Shown in pieces: positions 1 through 8,285 of a stretch of 21,250 nucleotides of DNA. The notes under the pieces are model-generated. The model was not told the origin of the DNA. It did no database searches and saw only the letters and a program-made list of their open reading frames with translations. The number at the start of each line of letters is the position of its first letter. Within the stretch, counting starts at the first letter, position 1. A program made the position numbers and the translations under genes. Source of the stretch: a virus; IMG/VR virus record IMGVR_UViG_3300044966_000107, positions 1-21,250 of that record; one strand, 5' to 3'.

Positions 1-1162
1 ATGTAAGGCGCATACCCTCGGCTGGACTACTTCCTGCCACAAACCCAATATAAGCAGTTCCTTGACCAGCATATAAAACTAATGGAGCATTACCGCTAAC
101 CCTATCAAGTGATTCTATATAATTAATTCCACCTGCTTGTGAAAATTCAATGTATTTTGTAGTAGAAGAAGATGTTTTTACTGAAAATGTAGCTTGTGGC
201 GAATTAGTCCCAATCCCTAATCTCCCATTAGTATTATCCCAAAACAGATTATTACTCCCTGCCTGTGAAGTCGTACCATCCCAATAGGATACCTGACCAC
301 TCGCACCTGACCCCGAAATACCACCCGAAACAGTCCATGAGCGATTGGCTGACAAATCGTAAGTCACTCCGTTAATCGTGAGTGTAGTCGCAGAATTTGC
401 AGGGGTGTAGCCTAATGCAGTTGCTATTGATTTATTTTCCCAAAGCGAATTGGTGCTATTGTAGAATAAGCCGTGATTGTTTGATGGTGTTTGTGCAGCC
501 ACGTCATGCAGCTCATCCATCTCGTATCCGTTTTGTATACGAACCTCTATGCGCCCTTGATTAACGTGCTGCCTTGTTACAACTCCAATATAAACCAAAT
601 GATTCGGAGCGTACTGCTTGGTACTTGTATATTCACCTGCCGTTGTTGATGATAAATACAACTGCACCCCTTCAGCAAATGCCGAAGTATTCAACCCATC
701 CAAGTCCCCAAAAGCTACTAAATACCCATTTGAGTTATTCGGTATATCCGCTTGAATTAATCCGAATGTCTGTGCAGATGTCGCATCACTCGTTGCTAAT
801 GCCTTTGCCACAGTTGGCTTATTGCCACTCGCACCATTAATATAAACAACCGTTCCCTTTGTGATTGTCGCACCCGTTACATTACGAACCTCTCGAACCA
901 ATGTACCTGCTTGTCCCGTAATCGGAAAAGCAACCAATGACCCATCGCCTGCAATGTATTGTGTAGTGTCACCCGTTGGGTCATCGAATTTACCATCAAG
1001 AGCAGTCTGAAGATCAGTTTGGTTGGATAGCGTTCCCGTAATTCCACCCCAAACCGCTGAACCGCCACCGCCACCAGAACTATATGATACATTTATATAA
1101 ACAGGCGAAACATCCTGAGTTACATAAACATCCGTTACATTATATGTTACTTTTATAGTCAT
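1..1162 (-). CDS. Tail fibre / receptor-binding protein, C-terminus outside the window
   Basis: An uninterrupted frame of 387 codons runs from an ATG at 1162 off the left edge. The N-terminus is a short beta-rich segment, followed by a glycine linker (SSGGGGGSAV, about residues 29-38) and a fibre-type motif (WGGITGTLSNQTDLQTALDG). Next comes a long beta-rich region, then 'ALGYTPANS' with 'TINGVTYDLSANRSW', and near the cut edge 'SYWDGTTSQAGSNNLFWD' followed by 'GRLGIGTNSPQATFSV'. The last motif is typical of Bacteroidota phage fibres, many of which end in an S74 endosialidase chaperone; whether this one does lies outside the window. The ATG shares its A with the stop of the preceding Ig-like gene (TAATG), which fixes the start and suggests coupled translation. 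Position last in the tail cluster supports a distal fibre that contacts the host surface. The role is inferred from composition and position. Confidence 0.8.
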   Translation of the reverse strand, partial: MTIKVTYNVTDVYVTQDVSPVYINVSYSSGGGGGSAVWGGITGTLSNQTDLQTALDGKFDDPTGDTTQYIAGDGSLVAFPITGQAGTLVREVRNVTGATITKGTVVYINGASGNKPTVAKALATSDATSAQTFGLIQADIPNNSNGYLVAFGDLDGLNTSAFAEGVQLYLSSTTAGEYTSTKQYAPNHLVYIGVVTRQHVNQGRIEVRIQNGYEMDELHDVAAQTPSNNHGLFYNSTNSLWENKSIATALGYTPANSATTLTINGVTYDLSANRSWTVSGGISGSGASGQVSYWDGTTSQAGSNNLFWDNTNGRLGIGTNSPQATFSVKTSSSTTKYIEFSQAGGINYIESLDRVSGNAPLVLYAGQGTAYIGFVAGSSPAEGMRLT

Positions 1163-1500
1163 TACGATGTTATTTGGTCTTCAACGATTACAAAACCAGT
1201 CATATAAGTATAAACTCCATCAGCCTTAGTCACTTGTAAATCATACGCATACTCACCCACAACATAGGTTGCCGTAGTAACCGCACTAAGTGTTACAATC
1301 CGCTGATTAGTTGTTGCTCCTGCTGCGAATGTCGCATTATCCCATGTCCATTGGGTAACTCCTGCTGAGTTCTTTGCCATGAGTTTAAAAGTCCAAGTAC
1401 TCACATTAATTGGTGTTGTTTCGCAGGGTTCTTCATAAAATGACAAATCCATGCTCCACGTGTCACCCTTGCGAATTGTTTTTAAATTATGTTCTGACAT
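1162..1500 (-). CDS. Baseplate protein with Ig-like / BppU N-terminal-like fold
   Basis: A 112-residue beta-rich protein without signal peptide or membrane segment. The opening 'IRKGDTWSMDLSF', a middle 'STWTFKLMAKNSAG', and the closing 'VGEYAYDLQVTKADG' followed by 'YTYMTGFVIVEDQITS' follow the pattern of small phage domains related to the N-terminal part of baseplate upper proteins. In that pattern a polarised 'kGDt' start leads into an immunoglobulin-like sandwich. It sits between a tube-like protein and the fibre, so an adaptor holding the fibre on the tail tip is the natural inference. The ATG at 1500 is 3 bases after the previous stop, and its own stop overlaps the fibre start (TAATG). 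I recognise the style rather than a named family. Confidence 0.6.
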   Translation of the reverse strand: MSEHNLKTIRKGDTWSMDLSFYEEPCETTPINVSTWTFKLMAKNSAGVTQWTWDNATFAAGATTNQRIVTLSAVTTATYVVGEYAYDLQVTKADGVYTYMTGFVIVEDQITS

Positions 1501-1503
1501 ATT

Positions 1504-2112
1504 CTATAATGTTATATAAGCTGCAACGACTGAAGTACCATTCAAAGCAGTTCCAAGCGTTATTAATGGCCCTGCGCTGACAGTATAGTTGTAATACCAT
1601 TTCCCACCATATCCAACCGCTACAAGTTTATGCGTTGATGTTGAACGACCCGTAATTGTTCCTGATGCCACAGTATAGGTATCAATCACAGTCAACTCAG
1701 TAAATCCTCCCGTTACCTGCAAAGAATAGTTATACTGAGCAAAATTATTCACCGTGGAATCATAAGAAACCTCAGTAACGTAGCATTGAAACTGATAAAC
1801 TCTATAATTGTTCTGTGGATCAATTATATCAAGATAGGCAGTGTATTTTGTGTCAACTGTGGTGAGCAAGTCCTCAAAGAAATCAATCCCGTGTTGAGTC
1901 GTACCGACAATCTTAACAAGTCCTGACCCCGTTATCGTTGATGCTCTCTTCCCAGGTATAAACTGTCTATGTGTATTATTTGTCTTTGGGGCAAGTTCAA
2001 GCATATCCCTTGTAATAGTCATTGATGCGTTTTTCGCACAAGCCAATGGGTATATATTACTCCCTATGGTGTACGCTATGACTAAACCTTCCGCTTTTAC
2101 TGGATCTGCCAT
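1504..2112 (-). CDS. Second tail-tube-like protein, downstream of the tail hub
   Basis: A 202-residue protein. The first 140 residues read like a siphophage major tail (tube) protein: 'SMTITRDMLELAPKTNN', 'GKRASTITGSGLVKI', 'FFEDLLTT', 'YTAYLDIIDPQNNYRV' and 'YQFQCYVTEVSYDSTVNNFA', then 'YSLQVTGGF'. The last 60 residues form a separate threonine- and tyrosine-rich beta segment. A conventional tube gene is already present at 6979-7410, in the usual place before the chaperones. This copy after the hub is therefore more likely a structural ring or adaptor at the tail tip that uses the tube fold. Its ATG overlaps the hub stop as TAATG. The tube-like call rests on pattern recognition, not on a database match. 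Confidence 0.6.
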   Translation of the reverse strand: MADPVKAEGLVIAYTIGSNIYPLACAKNASMTITRDMLELAPKTNNTHRQFIPGKRASTITGSGLVKIVGTTQHGIDFFEDLLTTVDTKYTAYLDIIDPQNNYRVYQFQCYVTEVSYDSTVNNFAQYNYSLQVTGGFTELTVIDTYTVASGTITGRSTSTHKLVAVGYGGKWYYNYTVSAGPLITLGTALNGTSVVAAYITL

Positions 2113-4469
2113 TATTGATATAAATAATTATCTGTATATGTGTCAAAAGTATAAGCCGTTCCTGGTGTGTTAATCTTCATATCTCCTCCTCCAATCGTAA
2201 CCGATGAATGACCAGTAATTACCACAGTGAAAGTGTTATTTGTTGCTATTGTCTGCGTTCCTACGGATAAGTCAAAAGTAAATGGCTGATTAGCCACGTA
2301 AACAGGATAAGTTATAGTCCGTATTGCAGTACCTGATTTCCGCAGTTCAAAGGTAACATTTTTGGGATAAGTACTGCACGAAACATTTCCAAAAATACCA
2401 ACTGTGACGGGTGTCGTGAGTGTTGTAGCTGCATCATACCTTGCCGTATTGCTTGACTGAATGCTAAAACCTCCAGAAGTAACCAATGTGAGCGGAGCGG
2501 TAAGCGGTGATGTAGTATAAGTCCCAAGTGTAAAATCAGCCTCAAATGTCTGCGTAGTAGGTAAGTCTTTGGTCTGATCCCATACCTCAACAAGCGTTCC
2601 TGACCATGTATTATTTACTAAATCAATCTCACTAATATTCGCAGGGTAGTACACCTTATTCACATCATCATCCATAAACCGATATGTATTTTTAAATGAC
2701 ATCATTTCAAAACCGCTGCCAGTATCCCATGAAATGCCATAGAGATTGACATCAATCTTGTTACGATTGAATCGGTTATGCTCCCATTGAGCAGTAGCAT
2801 TTTGCCTTCGGAATCCATAGGACTCGCCCAAGAACCGATAACGATACCAATCTGCATCGGTTAGAGTTGTTTGGTCTGATTCAAATATTGCTCCTTTGAA
2901 TGATGGACTAAAATGGTCATCAAGAAATATCTCTTGTTTATAAGAGTTATTAATTGTGAGTGACTTGGTATATAAACTATTTTCACCCTTAATCCTTCTC
3001 AAGTCTGTTTCTGATTCAAAAGCAGATACCACTTTAAAATCAAAGTTCTTTAAATATGCATTATTCGCACTTACTCCAGAAGTAGTCGCAGACAAATAAA
3101 CAGTCAAAGTACCATCCGCAGGAATTGGTAATGACTCTACCTGAGCCGTATTCCACTCAGTTGAAGTCACCCCACTTGTTGATGTAAGGTCAACAAGAAT
3201 TGGAGTACTCCCTCCCAATGATGCAGATGATGCCCATGTGCCATTCTCGTTGAGTGAATAATATGTTAAACCTGATTGAATTACTACATAACCAACTGCG
3301 TTACCAACTTGATGGGTATTTTGAAATCTAAAGTCAACAGTGAAATTAATGCTGCCACCTTGTTTTACGTTTATACTTTGTGACCTTATCCAATGGGTTG
3401 TATCTCCAACGCCTAAACTTTGAATCGGAAAATAAATATACCTATCTATTAATTGCCCACTAAGTGCAACTGCGTAGTCCTCTCTTGCCCTTAAAACTCC
3501 CGATGATGGTGGCGTTGTATTTGATATTGAACCAAAGCCGTAAGTCCATGAATCAACGCTAAACTCTTTAAATGTCGTTCCAGATGAAGTTAATGTGCCT
3601 CTTTCGAATGTTTCGTTTATTAATACCTCATCAAATACATTATAGTAGAAATCAACCTCATCGAACTTTGTTGCCCTATTTAGGCTTCTGAGCATTTCAG
3701 GCATAATAGGCTGCATCTCCCTTCCTACACCTATTTCGATATCATATCTTGTTAGAATCTCAAATTGATTTACAGATGTGACATTTGCAACCCTCAGATT
3801 ATTATTATATGATGTATAAAGTTCTTCAGGTCTAAATAACCACATTTGTCCATCGAAAAATATAGATTGACCGAATGCAGCACATATTTTTTCAATTACA
3901 GTATAGCAATCATCGTATTCAGTCCCTTCTTGTTGGAACGTTTTAGATTCAATATAGCATTGATTAAGCGGATGCCTCCCCGCAGTATCAACCATACTAT
4001 CGTGAAACAGATTATTAAGAACATAATAATCAGCCGTAACACCAGTCGTAAGAGTTGATAAAGCATTTTCTATAAATTGGAGTGGTGTATATTTACCTAC
4101 TGGCTCTGCTCCTGCTACGGCAAAAGGAATGTTTTTTAGTAACCCAAACCCTTCCGCTGCTCTTACTATCAGATAATGATTACCATCATCCCATACCTCC
4201 TCTATATCATCCTGCAAAATATAGCCATACCAAGTGCTATTTGAATAATAACCATTATAATGAACAATAACTTGTATATCTGTGTCATTATTTGCAATGA
4301 AAGTATCGATTGTTACTCCATTGACATTTGTCATTATCTGTATCTCGCATAGAAACGCTCTGATTGGCTTGAAGATATCCTCATCAGTATTATACTCACG
4401 AAAGTCAACAGTGACATCTTTATTGTCCACTGTTTTGAATGCCATTTGATATTTTAGTGCTTTAGCCAA
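2112..4469 (-). CDS. Large tail tip / hub-like protein
   Basis: At 785 residues this is the longest tail protein in the window apart from possible extension of the fibre. The first 220 residues look like a tail hub: a beta-rich start, 'STWYGYILQDDIEEVW', 'YLIVRAAEGFGLLKNIPF' (about 99-116), then 'DDCYTVIEKICAAFGQSIFF' (about 186-205) and 'GQMWLFRPEELY'. Proteins following the tape measure gene in Bacteroidota siphophages share this layout. The middle (about 280-490) resembles a jelly-roll or carbohydrate-binding insertion, and the C-terminus is again beta-rich. No lysozyme or peptidase motif is evident. The ATG overlaps the tape measure stop by 8 bases (ATGGCTAA). The likely role is closing the distal tube and bearing the fibre apparatus. 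The exact family (Dit, Tal or other) cannot be decided by eye. Confidence 0.65.
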   Translation of the reverse strand: MAKALKYQMAFKTVDNKDVTVDFREYNTDEDIFKPIRAFLCEIQIMTNVNGVTIDTFIANNDTDIQVIVHYNGYYSNSTWYGYILQDDIEEVWDDGNHYLIVRAAEGFGLLKNIPFAVAGAEPVGKYTPLQFIENALSTLTTGVTADYYVLNNLFHDSMVDTAGRHPLNQCYIESKTFQQEGTEYDDCYTVIEKICAAFGQSIFFDGQMWLFRPEELYTSYNNNLRVANVTSVNQFEILTRYDIEIGVGREMQPIMPEMLRSLNRATKFDEVDFYYNVFDEVLINETFERGTLTSSGTTFKEFSVDSWTYGFGSISNTTPPSSGVLRAREDYAVALSGQLIDRYIYFPIQSLGVGDTTHWIRSQSINVKQGGSINFTVDFRFQNTHQVGNAVGYVVIQSGLTYYSLNENGTWASSASLGGSTPILVDLTSTSGVTSTEWNTAQVESLPIPADGTLTVYLSATTSGVSANNAYLKNFDFKVVSAFESETDLRRIKGENSLYTKSLTINNSYKQEIFLDDHFSPSFKGAIFESDQTTLTDADWYRYRFLGESYGFRRQNATAQWEHNRFNRNKIDVNLYGISWDTGSGFEMMSFKNTYRFMDDDVNKVYYPANISEIDLVNNTWSGTLVEVWDQTKDLPTTQTFEADFTLGTYTTSPLTAPLTLVTSGGFSIQSSNTARYDAATTLTTPVTVGIFGNVSCSTYPKNVTFELRKSGTAIRTITYPVYVANQPFTFDLSVGTQTIATNNTFTVVITGHSSVTIGGGDMKINTPGTAYTFDTYTDNYLYQ

Positions 4470-6348
4470 CTCGATTTATTTGTGCGTTTGTTCTATTCAA
4501 TGATCCTACTAAATCCTGACCTCTCAAAACTACGTTAACTGCTCCACTCATAGCCATTCCTCCACCCGTTACACCTCCGAAATTGGGGTTAGCAAGAGTT
4601 TTGAAACCGAATGCAGCACCAATACCTTTTAATACAGATTTAAAACCTCCTGCTGCTCCACCTGCTGCTGATGAGAATCCTCCTGAAAGTAAAACACCTA
4701 TAATCTGTATTATACCCGTTGCAATTATTTTAGCAACTAATTGTTTTAATGCACTTGTAATGGCTTTACCAAATTCTTGCATTGAGTTTTTAGCACCAGA
4801 TATAAGTCCTTCAAATAACTGTGATAATGGACTAAAAAATGTATCTGTAATAAGTTGTGTAGTAGCTTGTAAATTAGCAGCCTCTTTAAGTTTTACAAAT
4901 TCAGCTTGTGCAAGTTTTATATTCTGCAATAAAGCCAATGGGTTAACCCCAGGGAATTGTAAAGGTACTTGGATTACTCCTGCCGTTCTTTGTACTTCCT
5001 TTTGTGTTTCTTGTATACGTTTTTTAAGTATCTCAGACGTATCAATATTTCCTCTACGCTGAAAATCAACTTCAAGTTGAGCCGTTACTCTTATTGTTCT
5101 TTCCTGCCTTAATTTTTCAAGAGCCTTTTCATCGGCTTCACTTTTCTTTTTAAGTGCAATAGCCTCTCTCTCTAATTGCTTAGTTCTTTTTTCACCTGCT
5201 AATTTAGCCTCATTAGTTTTACGTGTACTTTCTGCTAATGTATCATTCTGCTCTTTAAAAATACCATTAATCTGTGCAACACGTGGAGTTATCTTATCAA
5301 GCTGACCAAGAAACTCATTTTCAACAACAGTTAATTTACTTATTTCTTTTTGTGCAGATTGTAATGCAGAATTAGCAGCAGCAATTGCGGTAGCTGACCC
5401 TTGAATTGCTTGTGGTGCTTGACCAGATGCTTTTGATACTGCATTGTATTCAGCCGTGAAATTTGCTAAATCTTTTGTTGCCTTAGTTTCCTTATTCCTT
5501 GCAAGTGCTAAAGCCTCCGCATTAGTTGATGCAGCAGATTTTATTCCTGCCTCTTGAATCTGCAATTTTACTAATTCAGCACGTAATAAAACGTTTTGTG
5601 AAATTAGTCTATTAGATTCATCAGTACCTAAGTTCTCTTCACTAATGCCAGAAACGACATCTGGAGAAATTCTTTTAAGTTCTTCGTAATAAGCTATCTG
5701 ATCTTTACGAGCAGTCTTACCATCAAGTAAGGATTGTGTTAATATTTTAACTTTAGCATCCTCAACAACCGATGCTCCTGCTGCCTTAGTTGATTCCTTT
5801 ACGAATTGTAGTTGTGCCTCAACAAGTGCTGCGTTTTCTGCCGTTAATACCTTTATTGCATTCCCTAATGAACCATATTTCTGTATTACACCAGTAACTA
5901 CGGAAACAACCGCACCAAACGCAAACGCTGCTCCTGCAGGCCCAATTAATGCACCTGATAAATTCTTTAATGCTCCACCTACACCACCACTTGTCTTACT
6001 TAATGCAGAGAATTGGTCAATAAGAATCGGTAAGTTATTCTGTATCGCTATAAAACCGAATGGTAAATCACGAACTACTCCAGATAAACCCGTGAGCGTG
6101 TTTTGTGCTTTCTGTGCAGCAGGTGGGATATCTTTTAACCCAGGTTTTAAGTCAGGAATACCAACAGAACGAAGGTTTTTAAGAGATTGCTCAAGGTCTT
6201 TAATATATTGATTCCCCTTTACAAGGTCATCACCTAAAGCACCTTTAATAGATTTACGTGCTGAGTCAAGTTCCTTCTCAACCTCGGTTATAGACTTGGT
6301 AAATGATGAGACATCCGCACCAAGCCGAAATATAAAGTCTTCATTCAT
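4462..6348 (-). CDS. Tail tape measure protein
   Basis: A 628-residue protein, mostly helical and rich in Ala, Lys, Glu and Gln, with long predicted coiled-coil runs. Examples are residues 12-60 and the 'KKKSEADEKALEKLRQERT' stretch. It has hydrophobic or glycine-alanine segments near 133-155 ('GPAGAAFAFGAVVSVVTGVI') and near the C-terminus ('KIIATGIIQIIGVLLSGG'), as is usual for tape measures. It lies directly after the G/GT chaperone genes and before the hub, the classic position. With the usual rule of about 0.15 nm of tail per residue, a tail near 95 nm is inferred. Its ATG overlaps the T-frame stop as ATGA, and its stop overlaps the hub start. No lytic enzyme domain is seen inside it. 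Confidence 0.9.
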   Translation of the reverse strand: MNEDFIFRLGADVSSFTKSITEVEKELDSARKSIKGALGDDLVKGNQYIKDLEQSLKNLRSVGIPDLKPGLKDIPPAAQKAQNTLTGLSGVVRDLPFGFIAIQNNLPILIDQFSALSKTSGGVGGALKNLSGALIGPAGAAFAFGAVVSVVTGVIQKYGSLGNAIKVLTAENAALVEAQLQFVKESTKAAGASVVEDAKVKILTQSLLDGKTARKDQIAYYEELKRISPDVVSGISEENLGTDESNRLISQNVLLRAELVKLQIQEAGIKSAASTNAEALALARNKETKATKDLANFTAEYNAVSKASGQAPQAIQGSATAIAAANSALQSAQKEISKLTVVENEFLGQLDKITPRVAQINGIFKEQNDTLAESTRKTNEAKLAGEKRTKQLEREAIALKKKSEADEKALEKLRQERTIRVTAQLEVDFQRRGNIDTSEILKKRIQETQKEVQRTAGVIQVPLQFPGVNPLALLQNIKLAQAEFVKLKEAANLQATTQLITDTFFSPLSQLFEGLISGAKNSMQEFGKAITSALKQLVAKIIATGIIQIIGVLLSGGFSSAAGGAAGGFKSVLKGIGAAFGFKTLANPNFGGVTGGGMAMSGAVNVVLRGQDLVGSLNRTNAQINRVG

Positions 6349-6596
6349 TTAACCAAACGTTTAAATATTTCTCTATAATCTTCATCGGACATCCCTTTGA
6401 CCTCATCCCCAGGCAATTCCCACAATGCTTCTGGTGATTTAGGCGAAGATTTAGGATCACCATGCAAACGAACCATCGTAAACATTAATAGTCTCGTTTG
6501 TCGGTAATCATCCACCTTCTTTTCCTGATGTCCTTTGAGCATTAGTGAAAAATGCCGTGGTGACATCTTATAAAACTCATTAGGCAGCAGCATCAT
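6345..6596 (-). CDS. Tail assembly chaperone, T part (made as the GT fusion by -1 frameshift)
   Basis: An 83-codon frame from an internal ATG, but the same frame is open back to the A-tract at 6639-6647. That adds 'DFTFEEIEAYAFGE' before 'MMLLPNEFYKMSPRHFSLML'. The extended sequence fits the T domain of lambda-type GT chaperones (a conserved Glu and aromatic pattern followed by 'P.eFy.M'). Upstream of the A-tract this frame is closed by a TGA, so T can only be reached by slippage or by starting at 6596. The fusion would be about 210 residues. T recruits tube protein around the tape measure in the lambda model. The ATG at 6596 overlaps the G stop (AATGATG), so independent initiation cannot be excluded. 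The stop overlaps the tape measure ATG (ATGA). Confidence 0.8.
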   Translation of the reverse strand: MMLLPNEFYKMSPRHFSLMLKGHQEKKVDDYRQTRLLMFTMVRLHGDPKSSPKSPEALWELPGDEVKGMSDEDYREIFKRLVK

Positions 6597-6976
6597 TTCA
6601 CCGAAGGCGTAGGCTTCGATTTCTTCGAAGGTGAAGTCTTTTTTTTTGCTTCAGGCTCATTCACTTGCTTGATGAACTCGTTTTTAGTCCATATCTCCAA
6701 TGCGTTTCTAATCTCAATCATTGCCTCTTCATTACGCAAATTGGATTCTATGTAGTCTACGAAATCGGAGAAAGTCAGTTCAGTCTCTACATCCTTTACG
6801 ATGCAGTTATTCCAATAGCCTGAGTAAAGTATATGTGCTATTCCGATTTCATTGAGTTCATCACCCTTATGAGTTTTGCCTTCGACAAGTTTACCATCAC
6901 CTAAATAACGAAATGATGCCATGCCGAATTTAATGCCAGTCTTAGTGCCATTGATAGTTATAGTGCAGTAGTTCAT
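6593..6976 (-). CDS. Tail assembly chaperone, G part
   Basis: A 127-residue protein with a compact, mostly helical body ('GMASFRYLGDGKLVEG', 'ELTFSDFVDYIESNL', 'EIRNALEIWTKNEFI'). It ends in a basic, flexible tail beginning EAKKKTSPSKKSK, as is usual for G-type chaperones after the slippery site. It sits between the tube gene and the tape measure gene, where siphophages keep this pair. The frameshift site falls at codons 110-113. Most ribosomes should therefore make this 127-residue form, and a minority the GT fusion. The protein binds the tape measure during tail assembly and is absent from the finished virion in well-studied phages. The ATG at 6976 is 2 bases after the tube stop. Confidence 0.82.
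   Translation of the reverse strand: MNYCTITINGTKTGIKFGMASFRYLGDGKLVEGKTHKGDELNEIGIAHILYSGYWNNCIVKDVETELTFSDFVDYIESNLRNEEAMIEIRNALEIWTKNEFIKQVNEPEAKKKTSPSKKSKPTPSVK
6639..6647 (-). other. Programmed -1 ribosomal frameshift site (A9 slippery tract)
   Basis: On the minus strand nine A residues follow GC, so the zero frame reads GCA AAA AAA AAG and contains the heptamer A AAA AAA. Slipping back one base continues as AAA GAC TTC ACC in the T frame. That frame has a TGA directly before the tract. A few bases after the tract is a stem of TTCACC with GGTGAA (plus-strand 6630-6635 and 6597-6602). It encloses a hairpin whose arms are at 6615-6619 and 6625-6629. A slippery site followed after a short spacer by structure is the standard -1 frameshift arrangement. 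Confidence 0.88.
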
Positions 6977-6978
6977 AA

Positions 6979-7410
6979 TTATACAGTTACGTCAAGAGTT
7001 CCTGAAGATTGGATAGTACCAGAGAAGTTTACAAATTCGGTTGTAGATTGATTCAAAGTAAGATCAGTAATATAACCACTAAATTGGTGGTAATAAACTG
7101 TACCAACTGAAGAACCAGTGATTGTTGGATTCTGAACCCTTACAGTTACAATAGTTTTGTTAACCATTGCAGCCAAAAGGTCTTCATAAGATACTTGAGC
7201 AATAGTTGGTGCAGCTTCGCAAATGGCATCAAAATCAACCGTCATTTGTGGCTCTGAAGGGGATGTCAAAACTCCGCAATTGGTTTGCTCAACTGTTGCA
7301 TCCATTGTTGTGTTAACTGAACCAGTACGAAGACATACAAGGTTCTTGTATGAACTTCCACCTGCTACATCTATTTCGATGTTTTGTAATGAACCTAATA
7401 CTTGTGGCAT
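6979..7410 (-). CDS. Major tail (tube) protein
   Basis: A 143-residue beta-rich protein with 'GSVNTTMDATVEQTNCGVLT', 'PQMTVDFDAICEAAP', 'YEDLLAAMVNKTIVTV', 'YYHQFSGYITDLTLNQST' and 'FVNFSGTIQSSGTL'. The ending, in which a beta strand precedes 'f.GTi.ssG', is the usual finish of small tail tube subunits. It lies between the tail terminator gene and the G/GT chaperone genes, the standard position. The start is an ATG six bases after the tail terminator stop. It would polymerise around the tape measure protein to form the tail tube. A second tube-like protein is encoded at 1504-2112. Confidence 0.78.
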   Translation of the reverse strand: MPQVLGSLQNIEIDVAGGSSYKNLVCLRTGSVNTTMDATVEQTNCGVLTSPSEPQMTVDFDAICEAAPTIAQVSYEDLLAAMVNKTIVTVRVQNPTITGSSVGTVYYHQFSGYITDLTLNQSTTEFVNFSGTIQSSGTLDVTV

Positions 7411-7416
7411 TTTATT

Positions 7417-7848
7417 CTATTTTTGATTTACTAAATTACTAATTGTTATTATCTTACGAGCAACAAAATTATCTCCGTTTTGTAACGGCAAATAGTTTGA
7501 CGAAGTCCTTGCAGTAGGGTATACTACAAAATCCGCATCACTAAACCCATCAACCGCAGTATCTGGAATTAATATGTTCAATATTTGTGATGAGATATTA
7601 TCCACCACTCCGTTATCATATACTCTGTATTGTTCACTGAAGATGTCAATTACAACATCAACAAAGTTCCCAAAATACTGATTATTATTATTCGCTGATT
7701 CGGTGATGGATGAAATGACTACATAGTTTTTCGGAGTAGTGCGAAATGGTGTCTGTCCATAAACGGGAACATCTTGCCCATTGTAAGACAAGTTACCATT
7801 TAAGGCGTTCACATATATTACACGTATGTTATTTGATGCGTCTTTCAT
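7417..7848 (-). CDS. Probable tail terminator / tail completion protein
   Basis: A 143-residue mixed alpha/beta protein. The segments 'YVVISSITESANNNNQYFGN' and 'FVDVVIDIFSEQYRVYDNGV', then 'DNISSQILNILIP' and a final strand 'FVARKIITISNLV', resemble the gpU / DUF3168-type fold (strand, strand, helix, strands). It sits between the gp10-like protein and the tube gene, where siphophages place the protein that caps the tube and joins tail to head. The ATG overlaps the previous stop as ATGA. The call relies on position plus secondary-structure pattern, as sequence motifs in this family are weak. Confidence 0.6.
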   Translation of the reverse strand: MKDASNNIRVIYVNALNGNLSYNGQDVPVYGQTPFRTTPKNYVVISSITESANNNNQYFGNFVDVVIDIFSEQYRVYDNGVVDNISSQILNILIPDTAVDGFSDADFVVYPTARTSSNYLPLQNGDNFVARKIITISNLVNQK

Positions 7849-8285
7849 TTATACATTTTTAGCACCTCAATAACTCTTGTTTTAAATTTAGGCCAGTAAG
7901 CTAAGATACTTGGGCGCATGAATGGTCTTGCAGGAATATTCACAGGTCTTATACCTTTCCCTTTAAACTTTGATGCTAAATCTTGCCATTCAGGGTATTC
8001 AGGAGCCTCATATAATGTACCTGTACCGAACTCATGATAAGCAGCGTATTTCGTTTGAGCAACAAGCTGATAACTCATAAATTGGTCTTTCTTTAGGCTT
8101 ATTGATGCTCTAAGTCTCCCAGTGTCTACTGGTGCAAGATTCTTTGCACTTCTCGCCATATCCTCACCATGAGCAGCTAATTCCATATCAATTTCAACGG
8201 CAGCATCATTAACAAGTGTTTTATACTTTTTAAGAATATTGTTAATTGCTCTATCTGAAACCTCTATGTTAAATCCTTTAGCCAT
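7845..8285 (-). CDS. HK97 gp10-like head-tail joining protein
   Basis: A 146-residue protein carrying the gp10 signature: 'LAPVDTGRLRASISLKK' in the middle, 'YAAYHEFGTG' and near the C-terminus 'PARPFMRPSILAYW'. I start it at the ATG at 8285 ('MAKGFNIEVSDRAIN'), which overlaps the connector stop as TAATG. A longer frame from an ATG at 8330 would add 15 residues that run through the end of the connector gene and lie outside the conserved region. The family works at the head-tail interface of HK97-type siphophages, between connector and tail terminator. The gene order here agrees. I recognise no separate head-closure (stopper) gene. Confidence 0.85.
   Translation of the reverse strand: MAKGFNIEVSDRAINNILKKYKTLVNDAAVEIDMELAAHGEDMARSAKNLAPVDTGRLRASISLKKDQFMSYQLVAQTKYAAYHEFGTGTLYEAPEYPEWQDLASKFKGKGIRPVNIPARPFMRPSILAYWPKFKTRVIEVLKMYK

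Noticed and set aside
877-1092. A 71-codon minus-strand frame within the left-end region
   Set aside because: It is out of frame with the long fibre reading frame that covers 1-1162 without stops and shows fibre motifs.
2312-2593. A 93-codon minus-strand frame inside the hub gene
   Set aside because: Alternative frame of the 785-codon gene; Arg/Leu/His-rich product with no coherent domain.
4583-5062. A 159-codon open frame on the plus strand
   Set aside because: It lies fully inside the tape measure gene on the other strand, has an odd Cys/Ser/Pro/Ile-rich product and no coupled neighbours; it is an antisense shadow of the helical coding sequence.
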